A stretch of DNA of 64,000 nt, from assembly GCA_019637435.1 (NCBI GenBank), contig JAHBVO010000006.1, forward strand, positions 310,001-374,000, read 5' to 3'. The position numbers and the translations under genes are program-made. The notes below the pieces were generated by a model. That model was not told the origin of the DNA. It made no database searches and was given only the letters and a program-made list of their open reading frames with translations. This document shows positions 1-8,132 of the stretch, piece by piece; the first letter of the stretch is position 1; each line of letters opens with the position of its first letter. Source of the stretch: Candidatus Obscuribacterales bacterium (lineage in GTDB: Bacteria; Cyanobacteriota; Vampirovibrionia; Obscuribacterales; Obscuribacteraceae).

Positions 1-2
1 GC

Positions 3-1292
3 AGCACTGCATCTGGTGGCACCGGACAGTCCGGCTGGACGCAACCATCCGGTTCAGCGACAGGTCAATCGGGCTGGACACAACCATCCGGTTCCGCGAC
101 AGGCCAATCGGGCTGGACACAACCATCCGGTTCCGCAACAGGTCAATCGGGCTGGACACAACCATCCGGTTCCGCAACAGGTCAATCGGGATGGACACAA
201 CCATCCGGTTTAGCAAGCGGACAATCCGGATTGACTCAACCTTCATCAGAGCGTGCCAATAACATGCCCGGAGGGAATCAACCCGTTGGTTCAAAGAAGG
301 AAAGTTCGACGCCAAGCCAACCTTCGCAAGTATCGACAACTTCAGGCATGCAGAATCCTTCTGAGGAGATGAGCCAACAGGTAATATTGCTGAACAATAA
401 AGCAGTGGTCGCCATCGCTGACAACAACTACGAGTTGGCTATCAAGCACTTAGAAGACGCCCTGAAAATAGACAGCAAATATCAGCAAGCAAGAGCAAAC
501 CTGGCAATTGCATACAACAACTATGGCTTGCAATTGAAGGACCGACCTGATGAAGCCATCAAAGTTTTCCATAAAGCGCTCGCTTTCGATCCTGCCAACG
601 AAAAGACTAAAACGAATCTGGACACTATCATTCAGTACATGGGAAAAAATCCGAAAGTGTTCAAAGACCGCCTGGATCTGGGGAATAAGGCAATCGCTCA
701 GGGTGATAAGCTTGGTGCTCGAATCGAATGGGAAGCGGCACTTTCTATCAAGCCAGATCCGATAGTGCAGCAGAAACTATCTGCATTGATGAGCGGCACA
801 TCCCCCAACGGCACGCCCGACGATCCCCGAAGACACCACGGAATTCAGCAAGGACATAGTATCACCGCTGGTGCTCCGCAAAACAATGCGAGTGCAACCG
901 GCATGCAAACAAAACCACCGAACAAAGCCGCGGCCGGAAAAGCTGGTGTTCCGGTTCGTCCAGCGGCTGTACCAGGTTCGATGCTTAGCGGCGGAAGACC
1001 GGCAGCAGGCGCTATCAAAGTCGTTCCTGGTTTCGGAACAGGTCCGACAGCCAAGGTTCCGCAGCCGGGTCTGGGTGATGATACCATGGGCGGTGCTCCC
1101 GCAGGTCCGGTTTCAAACCAGCTGGATTCGATGTACCGCAATCTGAAAAATCTGGAAGTAAAAACTTTCGGCAAACCATTCGATTCTGAGGATATTCTTT
1201 CGAGACTTTCACGCCTGGAGAAGAAACTACTGGGCAAAACCCAAGCAGGAAAGCCAATGAGAAGGCTCGACGCACTTCTGCTACTGCAGTGA
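3..1292 (+). CDS. TPR-repeat protein with tandem Gly/Gln/Trp repeats, 5' end outside window
   Basis: The reading frame is open back to the first bases of the window, so the gene starts upstream and the ATG-like start near 231 is not the true start. The visible N-terminal part is made of 13-residue repeats built around SGWTQPSGSATGQ. A low-complexity stretch follows, and then about two to three tetratricopeptide-like helical pairs (roughly bases 380-780; motifs NNYELAIKHLEDALKID and DEAIKVFHKALAFDP). TPRs mediate protein-protein contacts. After a Gly/Pro-rich linker, the C-terminus carries a duplicated LE-x-K-x-(F/L)-GK pattern with RLSRLEKK between the copies. It ends with TGA at 1290-1292 and is followed by a strong hairpin terminator at 1573-1610. 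The function is unknown; a role as an exported or scaffold protein is a guess, because the N-terminus is not visible. Confidence 0.8.
   Translation, partial: STASGGTGQSGWTQPSGSATGQSGWTQPSGSATGQSGWTQPSGSATGQSGWTQPSGSATGQSGWTQPSGLASGQSGLTQPSSERANNMPGGNQPVGSKKESSTPSQPSQVSTTSGMQNPSEEMSQQVILLNNKAVVAIADNNYELAIKHLEDALKIDSKYQQARANLAIAYNNYGLQLKDRPDEAIKVFHKALAFDPANEKTKTNLDTIIQYMGKNPKVFKDRLDLGNKAIAQGDKLGARIEWEAALSIKPDPIVQQKLSALMSGTSPNGTPDDPRRHHGIQQGHSITAGAPQNNASATGMQTKPPNKAAAGKAGVPVRPAAVPGSMLSGGRPAAGAIKVVPGFGTGPTAKVPQPGLGDDTMGGAPAGPVSNQLDSMYRNLKNLEVKTFGKPFDSEDILSRLSRLEKKLLGKTQAGKPMRRLDALLLLQ
27..221 (+). repeat. 39-bp tandem repeat, five units, in frame
   Basis: Units begin at 27, 66, 105, 144 and 183, each exactly 39 bp, and a degenerate sixth follows at 222. 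Units 2-4 are nearly identical at the DNA level, while units 1 and 5 have diverged. The period is 13 codons, so gain or loss of a unit keeps the frame and changes only protein length. More units may lie left of the window. Confidence 0.9.
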
Positions 1293-1356
1293 TCTTGTTT
1301 CAAAATTCGCCACGCCCACATGACGAACATAACGCTTGGGGGTCACGTTAGAGGCA

Positions 1357-1408
1357 CGTCAATCCCAGAGCGACGGATTTAGCGAATTCCGTCGCTATCT
1401 CATTGACG
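1357..1408. other. Nested inverted repeat
   Basis: An inner perfect 9-bp stem (AGCGACGGA at 1369-1377, TCCGTCGCT at 1388-1396) is enclosed by an outer 7-bp stem (CGTCAAT at 1357-1363, ATTGACG at 1402-1408). No T-run follows, so it is less like an intrinsic terminator than the hairpin at 1573. It could be a structured 3' UTR element or a protein site. Confidence 0.5.
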
Positions 1409-1572
1409 GACCGCATCTAGACCCTCTTTGCAACCACGAGTGGTGGCATTGATTAACAACGCTTAATTTACCTCCCGGGAACATGACTTTTCCCGACTCG
1501 TCATTTTCTTCAGACCTACGATGAATGATTTCCACAGCATTCATTCCGATAAGCACTTCTCGCCCAACTCCC

Positions 1573-1610
1573 CAAAAGCACGGACTAGGTAAAGGTAGTC
1601 CGTGCTTTTG
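1573..1610. terminator. Bidirectional intrinsic terminator
   Basis: A perfect 15-bp inverted repeat (1573-1587 and 1596-1610) with an 8-base loop. The outer part of the stem is A-rich on one side and T-rich on the other, so either strand reads as a GC stem ending in a T-run. It lies between the TPR gene and the Ala/Gly-rich protein gene. Confidence 0.75.
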
Positions 1611-1717
1611 ATATGTTGTCCGAAATTGTTGCCTTCAATACCAATCGGAAAAATAGCCTCATAATTTTTGCTGCAACTTGGTACTAAAGAACTGTGAGTC
1701 TTCCGAGGTTGCTCTTC

Positions 1718-2377
1718 ATGGACAAGAAGAACGCGATTACCGCTCTGGTCGTTTTGAGCCTTTGCGCCGGCTATGCGGATTCGGCTAATGCGCAAGGTCT
1801 GTTGGGTTTGTTCAGGGCAGCCGCAAGTCTCGGCAAAACAGCCGGAGCTGCCGGCAAAGTCGCAGGAGCGGCAGGCAAGGGAGCCATGGCGGCAGGCACT
1901 GCGGCGAAGGCTGGCGCCGCAGCCGGTGGCGTGGGAAAAGCAGCGGCGGTAGGCGTTGGCGCAGCGGCTGCACATGACGCGGCAATCGGCGGGCGGGCGG
2001 CCGCAGCGGCGGCCGGGGTTTCAGCTGCTGAAGCTGCGGACGGAGCCTCTATAGCTGGAAGAGCCGCGGCACACGCGGCGGGAGACGCAAGCGTCACCAC
2101 TGGAGCTAATACCACTGGCAAAGGCGCGAAAGCGGTTTCGATACAAGCGAAAGGAGTTTCCAATCAAGCGAAAGGTGTATCGAATTCGGAGGGAATTCGC
2201 AGAGGCGGTCAAACCAAAGGATTAACTGCTCAATCGAAGACAAAGGCAGCGCCGAGCAAAGCCAAGATTGCAAAAGAAACGGCGGATTTGGCGAGCAATG
2301 CGGCGTCGTTCGCAGGCAATGACGACCAGGACAATCCACCAGCCAAACCGGCGCCTCGCCAAACTCGAAGCAAATGA
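1718..2377 (+). CDS. Exported Ala/Gly-rich low-complexity protein
   Basis: About 219 residues. The start is taken at the ATG at 1718, with a GAGG about 10 bases upstream, because it begins a clean Sec signal: MDKK, a hydrophobic core, then ADSANAQG as the likely cleavage region. A GTG at 1694 is an alternative in-frame start. The mature protein is dominated by Ala, Gly, Lys and Thr. A middle part is made of AAGKAAAAG-like repeats and a later part of QAKGVSNQAKGVSN repeats, ending Lys/Pro/Asp-rich. No catalytic motif is visible. Such composition suggests a flexible surface or matrix protein, but this is inference. The next gene is convergent, ten bases away. Confidence 0.65.
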   Translation: MDKKNAITALVVLSLCAGYADSANAQGLLGLFRAAASLGKTAGAAGKVAGAAGKGAMAAGTAAKAGAAAGGVGKAAAVGVGAAAAHDAAIGGRAAAAAAGVSAAEAADGASIAGRAAAHAAGDASVTTGANTTGKGAKAVSIQAKGVSNQAKGVSNSEGIRRGGQTKGLTAQSKTKAAPSKAKIAKETADLASNAASFAGNDDQDNPPAKPAPRQTRSK

Positions 2378-2387
2378 TAGTCTCAGT

Positions 2388-3224
2388 CTAGTTACCCCAG
2401 TACTTTTGACCGTCCGACATGCTTGAGCTGCCACTGCGGAAACGATCGGCAGCAGCATAGTCGCCGTTGCGTTCGGCGTTCTGCGCCTGACGCTCCCAAC
2501 TCGGAACCGCCGAAGAACTAGACTCACCGCCGCTGCTACTACTTTCCGAAGGCGTGTAAAACGAATTGCCTGATGAGAAATCGACCCACTGAACCGGTCG
2601 CTTAGCCCATTCCTTTTCGGCCGCACGTAACTTCTTCAAATCCTCATCAAACCAAGCGCGTTGCTGGTCGTAAGCCGGTTTAATGTGCGCCATTAAGACG
2701 CGAGCTTTGTTTTTAACTTCAGGAGAGCCGGAAGGCATATTCGAACATCGGCGCAACAAGCCGGTCGCTTTGATGTAGTTGCGCTGGTTCGCAACCATAA
2801 CAGCGTCAAGATAAATCCAGGTCGGGTTTTCTGGCTCAAGCACCTGCATCGTCTTGTACATCCGTTGCATTTCTCCAGTCAAAGAACGAACGGCCATTTT
2901 CCCTGATGGAGCAGCAATCTCTTTGTCGAGCAATTGCTTCTGCAGCGCAAGAGCGCGACGAGCCACGTTGCTCAATGGCTCCCCGCCAAGCGTCATGCTG
3001 CGCCGGAAAGCTTCATCAGGAGAGGCTTGCAGCGCGTATCCTACTGCGTTGAAGTAAGCATTGCGCGCGCCTTCGAGAAGACCATCCGCCTCTGCCTTGC
3101 GTGCGCGGACATACTCAGACTCAGCCTCGTTCAGAGAGGAACGATTCGTGACAGGAGACGCCGCAAAACAGCTGCCGGCAAGGAGCAGCGACGTGATGGC
3201 GCTAGTGAACAACGCGGTTTTCAT
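2388..3224 (-). CDS. Exported helical-repeat protein of unknown function
   Basis: 278 residues with a clear signal peptide (MKTALFTSAITSLLLAGSCFA, probable cleavage after SCFA). A GGAG lies five bases before the ATG. The mature part is mainly helical with a TPR-like pattern (ESEYVRARKAEADGLLEGARNAYFNAV; later YLDAVMVANQRNYIKATGLLRR). The C-terminus is Ser/Gly-rich and low in complexity, ending in SMSDGQKYWGN. It is probably a periplasmic or surface protein binding other proteins. It is divergent from the next gene across about 70 bases, so the two may share a regulatory region. Confidence 0.75.
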   Translation of the reverse strand: MKTALFTSAITSLLLAGSCFAASPVTNRSSLNEAESEYVRARKAEADGLLEGARNAYFNAVGYALQASPDEAFRRSMTLGGEPLSNVARRALALQKQLLDKEIAAPSGKMAVRSLTGEMQRMYKTMQVLEPENPTWIYLDAVMVANQRNYIKATGLLRRCSNMPSGSPEVKNKARVLMAHIKPAYDQQRAWFDEDLKKLRAAEKEWAKRPVQWVDFSSGNSFYTPSESSSSGGESSSSAVPSWERQAQNAERNGDYAAADRFRSGSSSMSDGQKYWGN

Positions 3225-3296
3225 TTAGACTCCGCTCGTGATGGATTCATGATACATTGTCAGAGGCACCCACGAAAGTACCTGATAGGGTGAAAA

Positions 3297-4244
3297 ATGA
3301 GGACGCTGGTCGCGCTCGCAGTGACACTTTTCATTTCGACTACGGCTGCCTGGGCTGCGGTCGAAGGTCAGATTGCTGGAAGCTGGAAGGCGGCCGACGG
3401 CACCATCTTGCAAATTAAAACAGACGGCAGCTACAGCAAACTTTCAGGTAGCCGGGTCATAGAAACTGGCACCATAACCGCTTTGGACGGCAAATGGAAT
3501 TTGCGCTCGAGTTCGGGCAAGCCAGACAGCGGAACCTTTTCGATAATCGGCGGCACATTGACCTTGCGCAGCAGTGTTGTAGGGACAACATCATGGTCTC
3601 GGGCGACGACGCTTCCATCGAACTCGCAGACGCCCTTGACGTTAAGCACCACGAGCACTTCTTCTACTAAACCAACTGCGATTGCATCAGCGCCACCACT
3701 ACAGTCGGGAGTTTCAGTCAATTCACAACAGTCGGCCTATCAAGGCTCGACATCGGGTGGCAATCAAGCTTCATATCCAGCACCAGTGGCGGTGCCAAAT
3801 CAAGTGCCGGCGGGTCGCGGAATTAAAGGCGGATTGAAGAGCTTTGCGTCAGCTATTCAACAAGCAGCGGTTGATGGTTACAATGGCAATTCGGTCTCCG
3901 GCAACACCAGGAATCTGTATGGTGGCAGTTCCAGCAGGCAGAATTTTAACGGTACCGCATTTGGTGCGCGCCGATTGAACTTCAGCCAGCCTCAGCAGCA
4001 GAGTCAAGGAGCGCCTGATCCGTTTCTTATGAAAGGAGGTTCGTTCCGAGATCCCGGAGACGGACACGGCACCTACAGCGCCATGAAAAAGAATTGGGAG
4101 CAACAACAGCTGAGCAGTTTACCCGCGGTGAAACCTATTCCACGCGTGAGCGACGAGACTACGCTATACGGCGTTTCTGCTTTTGAAAAACGAGCACTCG
4201 GACCAGCCGTGCCTTTTAGGATAAAGTTCCTCGGTCTTGAGTGA
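3297..4244 (+). CDS. Exported protein with N-terminal lipocalin-like beta domain
   Basis: 315 residues. An AGGGTG precedes the ATG, and the N-terminus is a signal peptide cleaved probably after AWA. Residues about 20-105 alternate beta strands with the pattern GSWKAADGTILQIKTDGSYS, then GTITALDGKWNL and SGTFSIIGGTLTL. This resembles the short lipocalin-like or DUF-type domains that measure out as W-x-DG-x-x-(I/L) strands. The rest is Ser/Thr/Gln-rich and disordered, with a short ordered C-terminus (RVSDETTLYGVSAFEKRAL). Its ligand, if any, is unknown. Confidence 0.7.
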   Translation: MRTLVALAVTLFISTTAAWAAVEGQIAGSWKAADGTILQIKTDGSYSKLSGSRVIETGTITALDGKWNLRSSSGKPDSGTFSIIGGTLTLRSSVVGTTSWSRATTLPSNSQTPLTLSTTSTSSTKPTAIASAPPLQSGVSVNSQQSAYQGSTSGGNQASYPAPVAVPNQVPAGRGIKGGLKSFASAIQQAAVDGYNGNSVSGNTRNLYGGSSSRQNFNGTAFGARRLNFSQPQQQSQGAPDPFLMKGGSFRDPGDGHGTYSAMKKNWEQQQLSSLPAVKPIPRVSDETTLYGVSAFEKRALGPAVPFRIKFLGLE

Positions 4245-4273
4245 AGCGCAAAATCCGCGGTCAGCGACTTATC

Positions 4274-4567
4274 TTAGCCGACCGGAGTGTTACCGCCTGG
4301 ACCGCCCGAAGAGCCTGGCGGCACGGACGGCGGTGGAGCCGCTTCTTCAGGATCGCCTTTCTTTGGAGGAGGAGGAGGCGGCGGCGGAGGAGGTGGTGGT
4401 GGTTGCTGTTGACGCTGCCGAATCAAGTTAAACAGGAGCGCATCAACGAGAGCCTTCTCCTCGGCAGACAAATTGCTTTCGTCTTTTCCTGCTCGTACGG
4501 TCGGTTGGCAGAGTAAAAATAACAGAACAGCAGCGACACTGAGCCGGAGCAATTTAGAAAAGGTCAC
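4274..4567 (-). CDS. Small exported polyproline protein (copy 1)
   Basis: 97 residues: signal peptide ending VRA, then GKDESNLSAEEKALVDALLFNLIRQRQQQ, then a run of 13 prolines, then a Pro/Gly/Ser/Glu-rich tail. It is a tandem paralogue of the gene at 4577-4840, nine bases upstream on the same strand. Only the short helix before the proline run could fold. Translation through 13 prolines would require EF-P. The function is unknown; a spacer crossing the cell wall or a protein-binding ligand is conceivable. Confidence 0.7.
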   Translation of the reverse strand: MTFSKLLRLSVAAVLLFLLCQPTVRAGKDESNLSAEEKALVDALLFNLIRQRQQQPPPPPPPPPPPPPKKGDPEEAAPPPSVPPGSSGGPGGNTPVG

Positions 4568-4576
4568 TTAATGCAC

Positions 4577-4840
4577 CTATTTTGGTCCTGCCGGTCCATC
4601 ACCAGGCGGCGCCTGTGGTGCTTCTTCTCCAGCAGGTCCCTTGTCGGGCGGAGGCGGCGGTGGCGGAGGCGGCGGTGGTTGTTGTTGCCTCTGGCGAATC
4701 AAGTTAAACAAAAGCGCGTTAACAAGCGCCTGCTCTTCGGCGGATAGGTTGCTCTCATCTTTTCCAGCCCACACGGCCTTCGGACAAGCAATTGCCACCA
4801 CAAGCAGTATCAAAATCAAGCGAATAAATTTAGCCGACAT
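4577..4840 (-). CDS. Small exported polyproline protein (copy 2)
   Basis: 87 residues with the same plan as its neighbour: signal peptide (cleavage near VWA), the helix GKDESNLSAEEQALVNALLFNLIRQRQQQ, differing from copy 1 at only two positions in the helix, then a run of 11 prolines and an acidic Pro/Gly tail. The strong conservation of the helix against divergent signal and tail suggests that the helix is the selected part. The two genes are probably one transcript. Confidence 0.7.
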   Translation of the reverse strand: MSAKFIRLILILLVVAIACPKAVWAGKDESNLSAEEQALVNALLFNLIRQRQQQPPPPPPPPPPPDKGPAGEEAPQAPPGDGPAGPK

Positions 4841-5148
4841 TTAGTAAATTGCTCCAGTCGCTGAGATGAGAAAAACTCTCCTGCGAGTTATGAGATTCTT
4901 CAAACCGCTCGTCACGAAATGTATCGAGATTTGCATCCGATTGGATACAACCAACTATTCCAATTAAGTTCGAGATGCCCAGTGCAAAACTCATGAGGGA
5001 AGCGGCAGGTTAATTCCAAACGCTATTCTAATTGAATTGAAAGGCTAAACCGTCATTACTCTTTCTTAATCACATGATAACCGCGCAAAAACAGCTGATA
5101 ATTGGACTCTGCAAACGTCATTACTCCACATGACAATTGCTGATAGAA
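4841..5148. other. Divergent intergenic region with an 11-bp direct repeat
   Basis: Separates the polyproline genes from lnt. CGTCATTACTC occurs at 5051-5061 and again at 5116-5126, the second copy 22 bases before the chosen lnt start. This spacing could mark a regulator site. I see no convincing -35/-10 pair and no RNA gene. Confidence 0.4.
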
Positions 5149-6969
5149 ATGAACAAACCAAACGAATCCGTTGGAAAATTTCTCCAAATCGGCGCGCGTC
5201 ACGCCGTCGCGAGTGACACTTATGAAGGTGTCTCAGGATCTGCATGCTGTGCGAATGAGGCAGCGACCGCTTCTGCGCAAGCTGCCCCAAACACGAACGC
5301 AAGCGCTTTGACAACCGAAGGATGTTGTGGTGGTGGATGCGGTAGCACTCCGCTAACGAAATATTTGCAGATCGATCGGTCCGCTGGTGCCTCAGGTGCC
5401 GCAGGTGGCAATGCGGTTGCCTTTGAAACGCCGCAAAAAACTAACGAAAAAATCTTCGCGCTATGTCTTTCTGCTGTTTTCGGAGCAGTCCTGGCACTTT
5501 CAGCACCGGGTTTTGAGCAGTCTTACATTGCCTGGGTCGGACTAATTCCATTTCTATTCGCAACCTTCACCTCAAGAACGGTTTTACAAGCATTCAATCG
5601 CGCTTTCGCTTTCGGAGCCGCCTACACTCTCACCTACGGTCATTGGCTGTTATCGCTTAATCCAGCATGGTCCTGGATTTCCCCGGACTACATCGGTTTG
5701 ACGGCCGCATTCTGGTGGATCGTGTGTGCGCTTCATCAAGGCACTGTATTTGGTGTCATCGCGGCCATCTTGAGAAAGCTTCCCATGAGTAGCGGATGGT
5801 TTCCGGAGTTCGAGAAGGGAATTAAAATTCCAATCATCGTTGCCTTCCCGCTACTCTGGGTTCTGATGCTCAATAAAGTTGCCAATTGCCCGGCAACACT
5901 CGGCTTTCCCTGGACCATGCTCGAATACTCACAATACCGGAACCTTGAGTTGATTCAAGCAGCGAAGTTCGTGGGTGGTATCGGAATTGGTGCGCTAATC
6001 GTCCTGGTTAATACAGTCTTGTTCAGCACAATCATCAATTTATTTCCAAGAACTTCGCATGGCATTACGAGCATGAGATCTCCGTTTGCAGCGATCATGA
6101 GTCTAAGCTGGGTGGTGCTGATCGTACTGGGTTTACTCAGATACGGACAGACCTCCCTCCACGAGACTGCCCTGCACTCACCACGCACGCTACCAGTGAC
6201 CCTACTGCAGGGAAATCTGAGCGGTAAAGCCGATGGCGCCCGCCCGGTAGATATCATTTCGAGGTACCTGAGTTTAGCGGCTCAAGCACCGCCAGGACTT
6301 TGCGTATGGACTGAGTGGGTTTTGCCTATCAATCTTGCTCGTCCCAGTGACGATACCATCAAAGGTCTATTAACACTGGCGCAGATGCAGAAACAATCCT
6401 GGCTTCTAGGAGCTCTGGAGAAGGACAAATCCGGTAATACCTACAACGCCGTCTGCGGAATGACAGACAGTTGCGAGATGGCAAGGCCGGTTTATAGAAA
6501 GCGTTTCCTGGTGCCATTTCTAGAACATCTTCCGGAGTGGGTGAGCAAGGGTCCTCTGAGAAGCGTGGTGTCGACACTCGCTCCAGGAGAGGTAGACCTG
6601 CAACCTGGGACATCGCCGAACGTGATGAACATTGCTGAAGCGAATATCGGTTCGCTTATCTGTCTGGAGGTAGTGCAGCCTGAACTCGTCAACGATAGCG
6701 TCCGAGATGGAGCTGAAGTTCTTGTAGATTTGAGTAACACGTCTTGGTACGATTCGCCACTGCCCGGCCGCCAAATGATTGCATTCTCGGTTTTGCGGGC
6801 GGTGGAGACATCCCGAGCAGTGTTGTTTTCTACAACCGTTGGACCATCGTCGATAATTCATCCGAATGGAAAGATTGTCGCAGAAACTAAACCTCGGACG
6901 ACGGCTATCGTGAATAAACGAGTCCCCCTGAATTCCGAAATCACGCCATTCGTCAGGTGGTTTCGTTAG
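5149..6969 (+). CDS. lnt: Apolipoprotein N-acyltransferase with Cys-rich N-terminal extension
   Basis: About 606 residues. Lnt adds the third acyl chain to the N-terminal cysteine of lipoproteins in the inner membrane. After a hydrophobic N-terminal half with several membrane spans (about residues 110-350), the nitrilase-like domain shows the full triad by pattern: Glu about 389 in VWTEW, Lys about 451 in YRKRFLVPF and Cys about 505 in LICLEV. The first 100 residues are an extension not usual for the family, holding a CC pair and a CCGGGCG motif. A TTG at 5137 would add four residues; neither start has a strong ribosome site. The stop is one base before the next gene, so lnt and the LptF/G-type permease form an operon. 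Confidence 0.88.
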   Translation: MNKPNESVGKFLQIGARHAVASDTYEGVSGSACCANEAATASAQAAPNTNASALTTEGCCGGGCGSTPLTKYLQIDRSAGASGAAGGNAVAFETPQKTNEKIFALCLSAVFGAVLALSAPGFEQSYIAWVGLIPFLFATFTSRTVLQAFNRAFAFGAAYTLTYGHWLLSLNPAWSWISPDYIGLTAAFWWIVCALHQGTVFGVIAAILRKLPMSSGWFPEFEKGIKIPIIVAFPLLWVLMLNKVANCPATLGFPWTMLEYSQYRNLELIQAAKFVGGIGIGALIVLVNTVLFSTIINLFPRTSHGITSMRSPFAAIMSLSWVVLIVLGLLRYGQTSLHETALHSPRTLPVTLLQGNLSGKADGARPVDIISRYLSLAAQAPPGLCVWTEWVLPINLARPSDDTIKGLLTLAQMQKQSWLLGALEKDKSGNTYNAVCGMTDSCEMARPVYRKRFLVPFLEHLPEWVSKGPLRSVVSTLAPGEVDLQPGTSPNVMNIAEANIGSLICLEVVQPELVNDSVRDGAEVLVDLSNTSWYDSPLPGRQMIAFSVLRAVETSRAVLFSTTVGPSSIIHPNGKIVAETKPRTTAIVNKRVPLNSEITPFVRWFR

Positions 6970-6970
6970 A

Positions 6971-8077
6971 ATGTCCATTCTCGATCGCATTACTCTTTCT
7001 GAAACCTGGCAGATGCTAATAATCGGCATTGCAATGGTGGCAGGAGTATTTTTCGCGACCCAAGAGTTTGCGAAGATCATGAGTTTGATTTGCGATCTCG
7101 GTCTGGAGCCTTCAACCGCGCTCCTGATCACTGCACTCCAGCTGCCCGGCACAATCGTCTGGTGTTTACCCGCAGGCGTTTTGCTTTCCACAGGCATCGT
7201 TTTATGGCGCAGGATTTACGATTACGAAACGCTCACGCTGCATGTGAACGGAGCCAGCACCGCGCGAATTATGATTCCATTCGTGCTCATGGCATTTGCA
7301 GCAAGCGTACTCTCGCTCTGGCTCTCAGACTCGATTGTACCGGAAACGAAAGTAGTGTCGAACAAACTCTTTTTGTCCGGCGCGCTCAACTCAAATTTGC
7401 CCAGAAGCGAAAGGTGTCTGACCTTTTTCCAATACGATATGGAAAATTCAGATCAGCCATTGAAACAGATTATGCTTGCCGGCAGAAATCTCGACAAAAG
7501 TCTGCAGAACGTGATCATCTTCGAACTTGCGCGAAACCAAGCCCAGAAAGTTATCTGGGCGAAGACCGGTGAATGGACACATGGACAGTGGCAACTGAGA
7601 GACGGTCATATCTATGAAATAGTGTCGAAGAATAGCGGTGCCATGAATATGACCTTTAAGAAGCTAGGCATCGACGCGATTGGAAAGATCACTGACAAAT
7701 TTGCCAGCCGGGGTCCCTTCTCAGCTGAACTCACCATTCAGCAACTCGGGGAGATGATTGAAAGTAAAAAGGCAAAAGGAGAAAAGGTTTCCAACTCACT
7801 AGAGCTACGATATCAAAGACGTTTTTCACAACCCGCATCATGCCTGCTTCTTGTTTTTGCCGCACTGCCGCTATGCGTCGCCACTCCAAGGCGCCGGAGT
7901 TTCTGGGGCTTAGCATACATCGGTATCATGGTTTCAGTGTTCTTTATCGCGCAGCAAGCAACAACTGCGCTCGGCGACAATGGTGCACTCACCCCGATCG
8001 CGGCAGCCTGGCTGCCGGGGGCGATTCCAGTCGTAATCGGCTGTTTGACCTACGCGCTCGTGCGTGGACGAAACTGA
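6971..8077 (+). CDS. LptF/LptG (YjgP/YjgQ) family permease
   Basis: 368 residues. The plan is typical of the family: three N-terminal membrane spans (about 15-35, 55-80 and 95-120), a soluble beta-jellyroll-like middle region (about 125-270) and three C-terminal spans (about 285-365). Conserved-looking features are LPGTIVWCLPAGVLLST in the second span and LELRYQRRFSQPASCLLLVFAALPL before the fourth. LptF and LptG extract lipopolysaccharide or an analogous lipid from the inner membrane with the ATPase LptB. Only one permease is seen here, so it may act as a homodimer or have its partner elsewhere. It follows lnt after one base. Confidence 0.85.
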   Translation: MSILDRITLSETWQMLIIGIAMVAGVFFATQEFAKIMSLICDLGLEPSTALLITALQLPGTIVWCLPAGVLLSTGIVLWRRIYDYETLTLHVNGASTARIMIPFVLMAFAASVLSLWLSDSIVPETKVVSNKLFLSGALNSNLPRSERCLTFFQYDMENSDQPLKQIMLAGRNLDKSLQNVIIFELARNQAQKVIWAKTGEWTHGQWQLRDGHIYEIVSKNSGAMNMTFKKLGIDAIGKITDKFASRGPFSAELTIQQLGEMIESKKAKGEKVSNSLELRYQRRFSQPASCLLLVFAALPLCVATPRRRSFWGLAYIGIMVSVFFIAQQATTALGDNGALTPIAAAWLPGAIPVVIGCLTYALVRGRN

Positions 8078-8132
8078 AAAGCACCACATTCGACACCACT
8101 GACTACCTCCAACAACATGATGCGTAACAAGG

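Noticed and set aside
845..1330. A 161-codon minus-strand frame opposite the TPR gene
   Set aside because: Antisense to a well-supported coding frame and without motifs or ribosome site.
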